From the NCBI RefSeq assembly GCF_024868665.1, contig NW_026634162.1, forward strand, positions 1 to 64,000: a DNA stretch of 64,000 nt. Direction: 5' to 3'. The notes below the pieces were generated by a model. The model was given only the letters and a program-made list of their open reading frames with translations, did no database searches and had not been told where the DNA came from. The translations under genes and the position numbers were made by a program. Shown here in pieces: positions 10,172 to 22,480 of this stretch; within the stretch, counting starts at the first letter, position 1, and every line of letters begins with the position of its first letter. This stretch comes from Triplophysa rosa (taxonomy: Eukaryota; Chordata; Actinopteri; Cypriniformes; Nemacheilidae).

Positions 10172-10781
10172 TGAATTCCATAATATATATAATCTAATAA
10201 AATCCTCTGAGGGTTTAGGCTGCATTAGTTAGATCAACCGGAACCAAAAACACAACTGATGTACTTGTTGCATCAAAGAGTGCAGAACAGTACTCTACTC
10301 CAGCCAGTCTTGTCTCATTGTTCCAAGGTTACCACAGCGAGCAGGATGCAGTTCATGGCCTGACCTGATGGTAGAGCGGAGAATGGGAAGCGGCGACCTG
10401 ACAAGAGCTGAGATGATAGAGCTGGATAAAGAAGGACGCGGTCACCTGACACGCCTTCACCACAAAATTCCAAATGCTATTAGATTATTAATGATAATCT
10501 TAAACTATAATTTACCTTATTAGTAAGTTTATTTATTTTATTAGCCTTGTTGTGCAAGCTCTCTGGAGCTTGTGCAGAGGCAGCAGCTTTTGCCAGAGGG
10601 GAACTGGAATCCCCTGGTTGGGCCTGGGTTCTCCTGAGGTTTTTTTTCTCGATTAGAGTTTTGGGTTCCTCGCCACCGTTTGCATACTGTTTTAGCATGA
10701 ATGTGTGTTGTGACTGTGCTTTCGTCCGTGTGTCTCCTGCGTCCGCGTGTGTGTCTATGTCTACTGTGTGTGTGTCTGTGC

Positions 10782-10823
<42 letters not shown>

Positions 10824-11092
10824 CGTGCAAAAATGTGTGTGTGTGTGTGTGTGTGCGTGCGTGCGTGTGTGGGTGCGCGTCCGTGTGTCTGTGTGTTAGT
10901 ACGTGTGCATATTGTGTGTGTGGAGTGTTTTGTATGTGGGTATGTCTGTCTTCTTTGTTTTCACCTTTTTCTTGTTTTTGCAGGTACAAATTTAATTGGT
11001 TTGCTTATTGTCAATATATCTTATGTACAGCTGCTTTGTAACAATGAAAATTGTAAAAAGTGCTATATAAATAAAGTTGAGTTGAGAGTTGA
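10172..11092 (+). mobile_element. L2-group LINE, copy D (3' UTR only)
   Basis: Severely 5'-truncated copy holding only the 3' UTR of the L2-group family: the TTCCATAATATA start just past the ORF2 stop, GGTTTAGGCTGCATTAGTTAG, the TG microsatellite, and the tail AATAAAGTTGAGTTGAG. GTTGTT occurs at both ends (10166-10171 and 11093-11098), a possible 6-bp target duplication. Confidence 0.85.
10730..10930. repeat. TG microsatellite in LINE 3' UTR (copy D)
   Basis: Imperfect (TG)n tract within copy D, at the same place as in copies A, B and C. Confidence 0.9.
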
Positions 11093-11098
11093 GTTGTT

Positions 11099-12060
11099 AG
11101 CCGTTAGCGCATAGCGTGATAGCTCCATAGCAGCGAACTTGCTAACGTTAGCTACATAACACATTTGCAGTCACCCACAACACAACACATGGACGTGAAT
11201 GTGTTTAGTAACCAATGCAAATGATTTTCTGTAGTTATATTTTCGGAAACACACTCGTGACCAAGCATTGTGCTTTGTGTAATAGGTGCAATCAATGTTT
11301 TACACTCAACTCGCTATGGGAATATTGCCTAGCATATTAACTATAGATACCGATAACATTAGTCTACGTGCATGAACTAAGGAATCAGCAACTTTTGACC
11401 ATAAAACATTTATTGTGGTTTGGTAGTCATCGTTTACAAGCATAACACTAAATTCATGACGAAGCACGGTCATGCTACATAAGCTATTGAGACCCGGCAA
11501 CATTATATTATCTATAGTCTACCTTACGGTTAAATATTGTGAACCAGAGTAACCTTAGTGCGCCAATAAACAACCTGAGTACAGCCAAATTACTAATACG
11601 CTCAAAAGTACAGGACAGTAAGAAAACAAATTACGTATAAGATTTTCAAATCCAGTAGCAGGAAGGCTAACGTTAGGTCTCCATCCGTTTTGCAACCCGT
11701 TGCCTCTTGCAGCTCGCCTCACCGAGTGCAAGTCCGTCAGATATTGATTCGTGTTCGGGCTCGAGTCCGATCACTCACTCTCTTTTCATCTTTGTTTTAT
11801 TTGCTTGCTGTGCCATGGTGATCGTTTGGAGACTTGCGTTGAACTAGATCATTTCGTCTTATTGCTAGATGTTGGCTGACTTCACCCAGGCTATGAGTAA
11901 AATGTGACGTGTGCCTTAAAGCAGGTGATAGGCGGGGCTTGGAAACCTACCCGCAAACCAAAGTTACAAGTGTGATTTCAGCTGATAGAGGGCTCCTTAG
12001 GTATCAGCGGAAGTAAAATTTGTCCAGTTAAGAGTTGTCCTACCACTAAAATAATTTTAG
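11099..12060. other. No recognised feature
   Basis: About 960 bases without a convincing gene or named repeat on either strand. GCTAACGTTAGC-like short palindromic words occur near 11140-11155. Confidence 0.35.
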
Positions 12061-12061
12061 A

Positions 12062-13857
12062 GAAACAGCTAAACCATGTAGGGCTTTATAGGTAATGAGC
12101 AAGATCTTAAAGTTAACGCGATGCTTTATAGGTAACCAGTGCAAGGTTGACAGAACCAGGCTAATATGTTCATACTTTTTTGTATGTGTAAGAACTCGAG
12201 CTGCCGCGTTTTGGACCAGTTGGAGTTTTTGTAATACGCCTGCAGGGAAACCACCTAACAGTGCATTACAGTAATCTAGTCTTGATGTCATGAATGCATG
12301 AATTAACTTCTCTGCATCTGACATTGACAGCATATGATGTAGTTTAGATATATTCTTAAGATGGAAAAACGCAAATTTACAGGTGTTGGCGACGTGGCTC
12401 TCAAATGACAGATTACTATCGAATAGAACGCCAAGATTCTTTGCTGACGATGAGGGTTTTATGGAACATCCGTTAATAGTTAAGCAGTTTTCTTGGTTGT
12501 TACGTATAGCAGTTTTCGGTCCAATAAGTAACACTTCTGTTTTGTCCGAGTTCAGTAATAAAAAGTTGTTACTCATCCAGTTTTTTATATCGACTATGCA
12601 TTCCATTATTCGATGGAACTGCTGTGTTTCATAAGGCTTCGAGGAAATATAAAGTTGAGTATCATCAGCATAACAGTGAAAGCTAACTCAGTGTCGCTTT
12701 ATTATATCTCCTAGAGGTAGCATGTATAATGCGAAGAGCAGAGGCCCTAAGACTGAGCCCTGTGGTACACCGTACTGGAATTGCGATTTGCGTGACACCT
12801 CATTGTTTATTGCTACAAATTGAAAACGGTCGGATAAAAAGATTTAAACCATTTCAAAGCTATTCCTTTAATGCCGACGTAATTTTCGAGTCTATGTAGG
12901 AGTGTGCTGTGGTCAATGGTGTCGAATGCAGCACTAAGGTCTAGCAGCACCAATAACGAGATACAACCTCGGTCAGACGCCAATAGCAGATCATGTAACT
13001 CTGATCAAAGCAGTCTCTGTACTGTGACATGCTCTAAATCCAGACTGGAATTCTTCATTGATGTCATTCCTTTGGAGGAAGGAGCATAATTGAATTGAAA
13101 CTACTTTTTCCAGAAATTTAGGTATGAAATGTAGATTCGATATAGGCCTGTAGTTCCCTAGTTCTCTCGGGTCGAGTTGGGGTTTTTTGAATAGGGGCCT
13201 TATAAGAGCCACCTTATATGCTTTAGGCACATGTCTTAATGTCAGAGATGAGTTAATAATACTAAGAAGAGTATCTATAGTTTCTGGGAGCATCTCTTTC
13301 AGTAGATTTGTAGGTATAGGGTCTAGCATGCATGTTGTTGATTTAGATGATCTAATAATTTTAGACAGCTCATCGTGATCTACGGTATAAATTAATTACA
13401 TTTTCTCCTTAAGGGCGCTGTAGTTAGTTTGTTCAGCAGGTTTCACTTCTGATTGCATTGTTATAATTTTTTCTCTAATATCTTGGATTTTATTTGTGAA
13501 GTAGTTCATAAATTCATCACTGTTATGCTGATATACAGGATGAGAAGTCACTGACGATTTCTTTTTTGTTCATTTAGCCACTGTGTTAAATAAAAACCTA
13601 GGGTTGTGCTGGTTTTCTTCTATTAGTGATGAAAAGTAGGCGGATCTAGAAGTTTTTAGGGCTTTTCTGTATTTTCGAATACTATCCTTCCATGCTGTAC
13701 GAAATACCTCTAATTTAGTTTTCTTAAAGTTGCGCTCCATTTTTCGGGCCGCTTTCTTTAGAGCCTTAGTGTGTTCATTATACCACGGTGTGGGACTGCC
13801 ATTTTTAATCTTCTTTAAACGTAGAGGAGCAACTGTGTCTAGCGTTACCGAGAAGGT
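12062..13857 (-). mobile_element. L2-group LINE, copy E (internal fragment)
   Basis: Minus-strand piece of the same family as copy A, matching about 6224-8022 of this window. It lacks both the 3' tail and the 5' end, which is unusual because LINE copies normally keep the 3' end. The reverse transcriptase is broken: 12046-12606 keeps the C-terminal third, 12991-13329 the NYRPISNL region, and 13570-13857 the linker after the endonuclease. Loss of an A near 12837 and a changed YADD region help disrupt the frame. It is more diverged than copies A, B and C. Confidence 0.85.
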
Positions 13858-16425
13858 GACTAAGTGAATTAGCGGTGCGCCATCGTTTAACGACACACAC
13901 AAACAAGGACAAACACACTTCACAAAAACAAACCGCTTTGGAACTCGTTTCCGCTTGTAAAACTGTATCGCACATGTACTACACTGGTAATTTTTTCTTT
14001 GCACAGACCAATTTATGTATCGCACTGCACAGCCCTGCTGAAAAACACTTAAGTATTAGTTGGTGCTAGAGTCCTTTTTTGGCACCAACTCGTCTTCTGC
14101 CATGCCACTAACTTACTGATTTGTTTTCAAATACGTCACACATGGAAACATGCAAGGCAGACACGTGTTATATTTTGGACAATCAGCACAGCCGTCTAGC
14201 AGAAAATCATTAAGCTTCGCAGACCTCACAGCAAGGTGAGAGTGATTCGAAAGCATACAGAGCTCTCTGCTCTCACAGTGCTTCAATGTCATACACCAAT
14301 GGGTCTGTGCTGCGCTGAATGATGTCGAACACACCTCTTGTTTTAGACGCCAGACAAGATCATGATCCTTGCGATTCTGTTGAAAAGTGGATTGAGGACT
14401 CCTTCAAAATCGATCGCGATTTAAGATCATCAGATCGCTCACCCCTAATGTATACAGAGACAGAGGCCACATACACATGGGTCATTTATAGTTTTTTTTT
14501 TCAAACAAGCATGACCTTACATAAAACCCTAAATACTTATTTATTAGCAGGGCCGTCTTTTGGGCAGTGCAACTGGTGCGAGCGCACCAGGCCCCGCCCT
14601 TTAGGCCCCCCCGCGGCAAGGGGAAATGTTAAAAATATTAATAATAATAATTTAAAAAATGTAAAAATCTTCAATTGATTTTAGTGTTTAATTGTTTTTT
14701 TTTGAAGCATGAGTATTCTAAATAATTATCAGAGCTATGTAAGTTATACTGTTTTTTTCACACTGCTTTGCACAGCAGAGTAGAATGAGTACCTGTACTG
14801 TGTTGAAAGAGTGAGCTGCAAATGTGTCTGCTCCTTCACAGAAACGAGTAAGAGTATGTGTGATCTAAAACATCTACTCCGTATTTAGTTCTCTAATGCA
14901 GGATATTTTTACTCGCTATCACAAATCGGTATTGTTGCTTGCGCGTTTTCAAGAGAACCCATAAGAGGCAAGATCGCATGAAAAGCACAACGCATATCGG
15001 TGACTGCACATTATTTTAAACCGGGCTTTCCTGTATGGTGGAATATTGATTCAGGCACAGACTGGCGACTGATTTGGCAGCACTTGGAGTGTGCGCGCAA
15101 TGCGCGGCTGAACCACAGCTGCCACAGACGTCTCAGTCATGCGCACCATGCGTTCGCATGGCTTCCAAAGCTGTGTACAACCATCACAAAAATCGCAAGT
15201 TTACATTATGTTATGTTATTATCACGTTTTCCCTTCACATATAAACGAACATGTAATAAATTAAGAGACCATTCCAAATGTTCCTTTAATCAGCATTTTG
15301 TTTTATGGCCATTCCAGTCCAGTGTCTGTTGAATTTCAACAAAATCATGCCTCAGGTGTGAAAAGTCATCTAACAGCAACGTGAAAAACTGACATCATGA
15401 CAAGAAACATCAAAAACTTATCACATACATTTTTGTCCTAAATACATGTATAAATAGTATTGTTGTATTGCCTAAAAGTGAAGTGTTTGAGGTCTGTAAA
15501 ATACAGAGCATCTCTTCTGTTATTTGACCTGTTTCTCAGGTACACATACCTAGGCTATAAATAGTAAATTCTGAAAAAATTAAAATTATTTTGAAATGGT
15601 CTGCTCCATATATTTTGTTATCATAATCATATACTTTATAATGCACACATTCATATATATTGTTAAACAATAAATCTATGCTAGAAGAAAATATATGAAT
15701 GGAAGGCAGGTTAATCACGCTATGATTTGAAAGCATAATTGTGTAGTGATCTTCACACAGGGCACCTATTGTTTAGTATGCTGCACACAGGATGTTAAAG
15801 GTCGATAAAGTGAAACGAATGCCGGATGAAACAAGCTTGCATATCAAGAGCGAAGCAATTTATTGTCAAGAGCTATTTCACTCCGGTAAGCCAGGTGGCG
15901 CTGATGGACAATGAGTTCGCTGTTGTTTCTGTAAAACAAGACAGTGATGGGTTCCTGAGAAAGGCATCCGGAGGCATACTGTACAGACTGATGTAAAATG
16001 TTGTATAATCAGTATACAAATAAACATGACTTGAAATAATGTCCAGTATATGTTTTCATGCCTGTCTCATATTTCAACTAGAAAATAGTCTGAGTGGGTA
16101 TGACTGTTTTGTTTATAGCACTTCATAAGCATATTTTCAAGTTATATAAAGATAATAATAATCTGGCATTACCTTAGAAAAGACTGATGTATGCATTTAT
16201 GTAAAAAGATAATCACATGGATCATAGACATAGTACTGATGCATATTAATAACAATATTCATATTAATAGTTAATAATATTGTGAATAATGCTGTGCAAT
16301 ATGAATGACTTCATAGCAATCTAGTGGTTTTGTTTTAGTGTATTATCATGATGAACATTAGCTTCGCTTTTCTACCTTCAGTGTGCAAAGACCTTAAAGG
16401 TGTTGTGGGTTTGGTCACACGTCAC
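13858..16425. other. Mostly unrecognised; one hAT-end-like sequence
   Basis: No gene was recognised. At about 14549 CAGGGCCGTCTTTTGGGC starts a stretch rich in GGCCCC (to 14615) that resembles a hAT-type terminal repeat, but no matching end was found. The rest is AT-rich with scattered short open frames. Confidence 0.35.
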
Positions 16426-16433
16426 CCCAAGTG

Positions 16434-17750
16434 CAGTGGCGGACTGGCCGTCTGGAGGACCGGGAGTTTTCCCGGTGGGCCGCTGCTCAATGTGGGCCGG
16501 CCCACTGTAAGGATATAAAGAAATAATAATAATATTTTCTTTTGCTCACTTATTATAGTTGTGATTTCTGTGTCCTAACCACAGCAGTAACAGTGCTCGT
16601 CAATGTCAAAAGGTTGGCCAATCAAACAGGGTTTAGAGAATTCTAGCCAATCAAATTACAGAGGCCAAGCAGAACTTACACCAAACAAACTGAAGAAGAC
16701 AGATGTTTCAGCCAATTAAATTGAAGACTGGAAGACAGAAATTCGGTAGAATTTACAGAAACAGTAACAGAAACCATGTGCGAATTCAGTTTGATAACAT
16801 TGAAGTATTGCGATATGGGAAGTCAAACACAACAAACCCAACTGTTTAACAATAAAAATGAAAAACAGTAAGATTTTAGAGATGCAAACAACTTAACTTT
16901 TATGAATTATGCTGTGGACTGTAACATAATGTAAGATGTTTAACGTGCATTCGACTTAACATGCCTAAAACATAACCGACAACATACCGTTTATAGCATT
17001 GGTTCTTAATCCTGGTCCTTCGCGACCCCCCGCTCTGCATATTTTTTAATATTTCTCTTATCCCTTCAGAGGTTTGTTCAATGCGACCTTATACGAAAAA
17101 CACTGGATATTCTGCCATGATTCCAGTTCGAAATCAGCGTTTGTTCGATTCAAAAAGCATTAAAGTGCACAAGATGTATGTAAATCTCATGATTACGGCT
17201 AAATAACACTTGATATTTCTGTAGTAAGTTTTGTCTGTGTGTGAAGATGCTGCTGCAGGCAGTCGTGTAGTGCAAATCCGTGTTCTCAAACTTCAGCTGA
17301 TTTCTTGTGTGCATGGAGAAGAGAGCAGTGAACACTGTCTAGGGACCATGTCAATCGTTACATAGTTCATTCATGAAGCACTCTTCTAATGAGCTGGTGA
17401 TTTAAATCAGGTGTGTTAAACAGAGAGAGAATCTTTGACTCTGGTGTGTTGCATGTCATGGTCAGTAAAGTGTCATTTACAAACAGTTCAAATACATTAC
17501 CCTACATTACACTGACATGTTTAGGCAGGATTTTATGTTTAACTCTATGTTCTTAACTCTTTAATGTTTGATGTTTTATTAGCTTTACAATGTGTCTTTA
17601 AAAGGTCCTTAAAAACATTTGATTCTAAATTGTGGTGTTATAAAATAATTTGTGCATCAATAAGATGGTGTATTATGTTGACAGCCTGGTGTTGTGGGCT
17701 GCTCCTGGTGAAGAAGTCCAGGGACACTTTTTAGTCCTAGTCCGCCCCTG
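16434..17750. mobile_element. hAT-like non-autonomous transposon
   Basis: Starts CAGTGGCGGACT and ends AGTCCGCCCCTG, imperfect terminal inverted repeats. It is flanked by 8-bp direct repeats CCCAAGTG (16426-16433) and TCCAAGTG (17751-17758), 7 of 8 identical. CAG...CTG ends plus 8-bp duplications are the hAT hallmark. No transposase frame of useful length is seen inside 1317 bp, so it probably relied on a partner. Confidence 0.75.
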
Positions 17751-17849
17751 TCCAAGTGTGTGTGTATCTGTGTGTGTTAGATGACCCCTTCCGCCTTTTA
17801 CCTTGGGGCATCAGATGAGGAATTTCAACTTGGAAATTTAAAATGATCC

Positions 17850-17905
17850 ATTTACATATAGTCATTAAGCAGACATTTCTTGCCCAAAGCGACTTACAAA
17901 TTAAG
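17850..17905. repeat. SINE-like fragment (CAAAGCGACTTACA motif)
   Basis: Contains GCAGACATTTCTTGCCCAAAG and CGACTTACA, the widespread fish motif that also occurs in the SINE at 55988-56133. It is a short diverged piece; family and orientation are uncertain. Confidence 0.4.
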
Positions 17906-18240
17906 CAATCAGTAAGGCAACAGAAGGGCAACAAAGCACAAGTTCTATGAAGCCGGTCTAACACAAATCACAAAGCTATATAAAAACATAGTTTTTTTGT
18001 GTGAAAGAAAGAGTAGACAAAAAAGAAACAAAAATGAGTGTCAGTATTACTGGCATCCTCGGATAAGAACTGTCTGATTTTCCTAATTTTGTACAGGACA
18101 AGTATACAGGACCTGGCCATGTTAACAACATGATCATTGAAGCTAAGTTGATTGCATTTGTTATCTGACGATTTTATTTTCAACACTTCTTAATGACCTT
18201 TTTTTGTACTCTCCATTATAGCTTGATTAGCTGCATCATC
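17906..18240. other. No recognised feature
   Basis: AT-rich non-coding DNA between two hAT-type elements. Confidence 0.35.
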
Positions 18241-18765
18241 CGCTAGGGCAGGGGTGTCAAACTCGATTTCATCCCGGGCCACATCAGTATTATGGTTGCT
18301 CTCAAAGGGCCGGTTGTAACTGTAAGACTATATAAATGTATCCACTCTTTTATCACACTGCATAATTACATCTGCACTTAATTACTCCTTTTGGTAATAA
18401 CTCAACTAATACCTAGTTTTGACAGTAAAAGACCAGTAAAATAAAGTGTATTCAAGTGTACAACTATTGTACAGTTTATTAAAAAAAAAAAAAGATATGT
18501 TTCTGTATGAACACATAGTCGGTCTGCATAGTGTTTCTTGACAAGCTAACATTTTTAAAGGCCTTTGTGGTCAGGGCACACTTGCTCACATATCTTCAGC
18601 ATACACTGCTTTAAAAATGTACCTTCTGAAAAACACTTGGTAACTCGGGCGATTTCTTCAGCCACAATAAAGCTGGCTTTCACGGCTGCATCAAATTTTA
18701 AAAAAAAAATTAAAAAAAAAATAAAACAAAAAAAAAAAATTTTTTCAAGTCTTGTACCTTTTGTT

Positions 18766-19105
18766 ACTTTTCTAGGTGGCTAAGGTTAGCATACTTTGCT
18801 CTGTGTTTGGTTTCGAAGTGCCAACGTAAATTGTACTGTATTCTTTGAGCACAGCCACCCCTGTTGAAAAAAACAGTATATGCTGGGTTAGGTATGTTTT
18901 GATGCTGGTTGGACCATCTTAAACCAGCTATGGACCGCACATGACCAGCTAAAGACCAACTAAACCAGCACAAACCAGCATCAAAACATACCAAACAAGC
19001 ATATGCTGATTTTTTTAACAGGGATGGCCTCCTGGCAAAGACGACACACCGGCTTGTTTCCATTAAGCACAAACATGTATTTGCTTTCCCATCCCTCTTG
19101 AAATA
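18766..19105 (-). pseudogene. hAT transposase N-terminus (BED-like zinc finger), interrupted
   Basis: The minus-strand frame contains TCLCLMETSRCVVFARR and, after the nested MITE, IQYNLRWHFETKHRAKYANL, the C-x2-C...H-x4-H form of a BED zinc finger found at the start of hAT transposases of the ZBED/Charlie kind. The MITE at 18858-19023 splits it, and the catalytic domain is absent. Confidence 0.65.
18858..19023. mobile_element. MITE nested in hAT transposase fragment
   Basis: 166 bp with inverted ends CCCTGTTGAAAAAAACAG and CTGATTTTTTTAACAGGG and an interior of ACCAGCATCAAAACATACC / GGTATGTTTTGATGCTGG, so most of it folds on itself. It interrupts the BED-like finger. No clear target duplication was found. 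Confidence 0.75.
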
Positions 19106-19836
19106 GCCTCCCCTCTGCATCAATTTTTCTTTGTTTGACACGATGTGTCTAATTAATATATATATATCATATCACCAACTTATTACACCGCTCGTTGGAA
19201 TGCTTGATTCTGATTGGCCAGTCGCGACATTTGCAGGTTCGTTATTCCCAGATAACCTCTCAAAACTAATAACACAGGGTAACCCTGACGCAACAAATCA
19301 TTTTGACAGGTTTTTTTGACAAATTAAAAATAAATATGTCTTTTAATAACATATATGACATTATATTTACAAATTATTAAACCAAATTGAATATTCGTGA
19401 CATTTGAACGTTGTTTCTTACCTTAAAACCGAAAGTAAACAGCTTTTCCTGTTAGGTCTGCATTCAGTAAAAATGAGCTAATAAAATATTACAAATTCAC
19501 ATTTCATGTCAAGTTTTTTTATCATGTGGCAAGTATCCCGCGTAATAAGCGGGATAATGTACAAGCAGCCGGCTGTTATCGCGAAATAAGGTTGTGAAAC
19601 AAGAAACAACCTGATCGCACTGGAGGGGCTTATTTCTGCGATATATACGGACACTGCTACCTACTGGCTAGATGTCGTCATCGCGCAGGTAATAAAGTTG
19701 AGTTGCATTTTCAGGTCGTGGACATAAAATGTATAATAACAATACAATAATTTGTAAGCTCTCGCGGGCCACATAAAATGAGGGGGTGGGCCGGATTTGG
19801 CCCGCGGGCCTTGTATTTGACATATGTGCGCTAGGG

Positions 19837-19960
19837 CATCATCCTCTGCTTCTGTTCTTAAGGTTCTGTGTGCGCTTTTTCCTCAAATACTCCATCAGCT
19901 TTTTTATGTAATGCCACTTGCTGGTGCTGCAGACAGGGGTTCTTTAGTTTCCCTGAAGCT
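19837..19960. other. Short non-coding spacer
   Basis: Continuation of the target sequence of the hAT element; possibly the C-terminal end of the gag-like remnant to its right. Confidence 0.3.
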
Positions 19961-21260
19961 CAACAGCTTTAAATAGAGTCTGTTTTTGTTCTACTGTCAG
20001 CTGCTCCTATCCAAGGAGACTTCATCATTATTTTGGTCTTTACAAATCCAATGTCCTTCTTTGTTGCAACACCTGCACCGTCCACGTTGGTTTTTTGGGC
20101 TTGAGTGTCTATGATGTTCAACTCTCTTGCTGCTTGTTCCTTACAGATTTTGTTTGCAAGGCTCTTAGTTGGACATCCTGCGTTCATTCAATCTTCGCTG
20201 ATCATTCAACAACCTGAAAAGCTGTGCCAATACTGTCCCAGTTAACATAGCAGATTTTCAGGGGTTTAGAGATCTGTAGTTTTAATCCATTTACAAATGC
20301 TATTTTTACGGGCATAGTGGTATCCTTGTCAAAATCCAGTGTTCCAACCAGGTGTTTTTGAAGCGATCTTCAAACACTGCAACACTTTTCCAAGGCTTCT
20401 GCATACATGAGGTCATTTTAGACCAATTGTCCGCTGCAAGTTTTAATGTAAACAAGAATGTTTGTATAGCCTGCCATTCAGCCTCTATGTTCTCTTGAGA
20501 CTCACCTACTTTGATTTCACCAAATTCAGTTAGCCTCTTTTGGTCATTATCCCTCAAATTGACATTAAGAATCACTGCTCCATCTAATGGATGTTAATTG
20601 CAGATTTTCTTCAGTTGCTGAAGAACGTGCCAATCTTTCAGTGGTTGCTTGTACACTGGTAGCTCCCTTGACCATTTGCTGACCATTTTTTTTGCTCAGG
20701 TGTTGCTGGCTGGTAAGTTTTATATGGAACATATTTCTTGATCACCATTTTTACAATGCTAGTTTGTATTCTTTCTCCTCATACTCCTCCTCAATGTCAA
20801 CCTCAACTTCAGTCCTTCTGTCCCTGACAATTACAGGAGCACATCTAACTTTAGCTTTAATTACATTTGGGACATTATAGTTGGTGTTAATGGGTGATTT
20901 AGCATAACTGTCGTCTGACATGTTGAAGCAACACACTTCATTGTTGATTCTTAGTGGCTTTGAGTTGTAACATCTACTTGTTGTGACTGGTAAATTCCTC
21001 AGTCTTTTTGAAACAGTCTTGTAATTCCATTTGTTTGGAAATACAATTTTGCAACATCTCATTTTCATTTATCAGTTGCTCTTCTCCCTTCCTTTAAGTT
21101 TGCAGTTGTTCAGCTAATGTTAAAACATTTGCCTTCTTAGCTTCAAGGTGGCATTGAAGTTTGTCAGTCTCACACTTCTACAGGTGCTTTCGAATTACAC
21201 ACCATCCATCCGTCATGGTGTTTGTCCTTAAGCATTGTGTCATTCCATAAGCCCTTTTGA
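19961..21260 (-). pseudogene. Decayed retroelement gag-like sequence
   Basis: Minus-strand pieces in several frames. An upstream part (about 21060-21200) has Leu/Glu-rich coiled-coil character, then acidic EVDIEEEYEEKEY (near 20770). A central part has NLRDNDQKRLTEFGEI and a capsid-like stretch with AFVNGLKLQISKPLKI (about 20225-20300), and a C-terminal part (19969-20187) is Lys-rich. This order suggests a retroviral or LTR-retrotransposon Gag with an N-terminal coiled coil. No protease, polymerase or LTRs were found around it. Family assignment is tentative; it is clearly inactive. Confidence 0.4.
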
Positions 21261-22009
21261 TGTGAGGCAAGGCCCATGTGATGCAAGGAAATGGCTCTCC
21301 ATCATCTCATCAATGGTTACATGTGGTAGTTATGTTCTACGCTGTTTTGTTGTTGGCCTCAGGTTAGATCCAGAACCATTATTTTGCATTGACTCAGCCA
21401 TGGCAATGCAGGAAGGGCCCTCAAAGTAGAAGCAAAACAATAAGCAACTCAAACATACATTTCCCAAATGATTTCCAACAGTTAATTAGTAACTTAAGTT
21501 CTTTCTGAATTCTAGTTTAGAGGACTCAATTACTTTATATCTAATGTCATTTAGACAATTCAGAACTTTCCACAAATTTCAATCAAAGACAAATCAGCAA
21601 AGTTTTTTAATGCTGATTCTAGACCACCTTGTTCTAACTGTGTTAGAACATTCATTTCCCAAATAAATGGTGGCTACTGATTCCTACATTCTTGCAGCAA
21701 ATATCAGCACCAAACTATTGCTTATTCTGCAGCTTCTACAGTCTCTGGACGTATGACATTTAACAGTTCTTACAGGCATTTAGAGAAAGGACCAAGCCTC
21801 TGCGTCTACAATCTTAAGATGACAGACCAAATTGTGTCTTTAACAATTCCTACAGACACCAAGACACAATCCGGAGAAAGGACCAAGCTTAATTAGCAGT
21901 GTTGCACTATGAACATTGGTATGCTTCTTTTGAAAACAGTGAAGAGAGCTGATAAGTTTCACTCACCAAATGAAGATCTTTGAGACAAAGACCAGATGAT
22001 ACAAGGAAA
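21261..22009. other. No recognised feature
   Basis: AT-rich non-coding DNA. Two similar words (GGACCAAGCCT / GGACCAAGCTT, near 21790 and 21880) suggest a small local duplication. Confidence 0.35.
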
Positions 22010-22029
22010 TTGTGTATGGATCTTTAATC

Positions 22030-22440
22030 AAAACTGTAGACGCTCCCAGATTCTCCTTTATACTTCTTTTTGCTGCGGCAAGACTTTTAACTAACACTAG
22101 AAAACAAGATCATATTACACTTGTGTTCGTATCGCTGCATTGGCTTCCTGTACAATATCGAATACAATACAATTTGTTGATGTTTGTGTATAAAGCTCTG
22201 CACGATCAGGCTCCTGAGTACATAAGAGATATGTTGGTCCCTTACCAATCGCATTGACTACTGCGCTCCTCTTAGAGCTTGCTGTTGACTGTCCCACGGT
22301 CTCGTCTGAGGAGGAGTTTTCTGTTGCGGCTGCAGCACTTTGGAATGCTCTGCATTTATCTGTAAAATCCAGGACAAGTATAAAAGGACTTACTTATATT
22401 TTCAGGCTTTCGGTATTTGATAGGTTTAGAACTCCTTGAG
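22030..22440 (+). pseudogene. L2-type LINE fragment, RT C-terminus
   Basis: Encodes AAARLLTNTRKQDHITLVFV, then SLHWLPVQYRIQYNLLMFVY, ALHDQAPEYIRDMLVPY and, after frame changes, FSVAAAALWNALHLSVKS, the C-terminal signature of L2/CR1-group ORF2. It is a different, older family from copies A-E. Endonuclease, RT core and the 3' tail are missing. Confidence 0.75.
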
Positions 22441-22480
22441 GGTGAGTAAATGATGACAGAATTTTCATTTTTGGGTGCAT
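22436..22480. repeat. Fragment of TTAA-type MITE family
   Basis: GAGGGTGAGTAAATGATGAC and the following ATTTTCATTTTTGGGTG match the right end of the element at 35219-35632. The terminal AACTATCCCTTTAA is altered (GCATCCCTTTATG). Confidence 0.6.

Larger units (their letters stand above)
18249..19828 (-). mobile_element. hAT transposon remnant with perfect 8-bp duplication
   Basis: Starts CAGGGGTGTCAAACTCG and ends TTTGACATATGTG, the inverted-repeat ends typical of Charlie/Tip100-type hAT elements. It is flanked by identical 8-bp repeats CGCTAGGG at 18241-18248 and 19829-19836. Inside, on the minus strand, is a fragment of a BED-type zinc finger and a nested MITE. The element kept a piece of transposase N-terminus and lost the rest. 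A GC-rich piece with AAGCGGGATAATGTACAAGC (about 19548-19568) resembles a separate common fish repeat. Confidence 0.85.
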
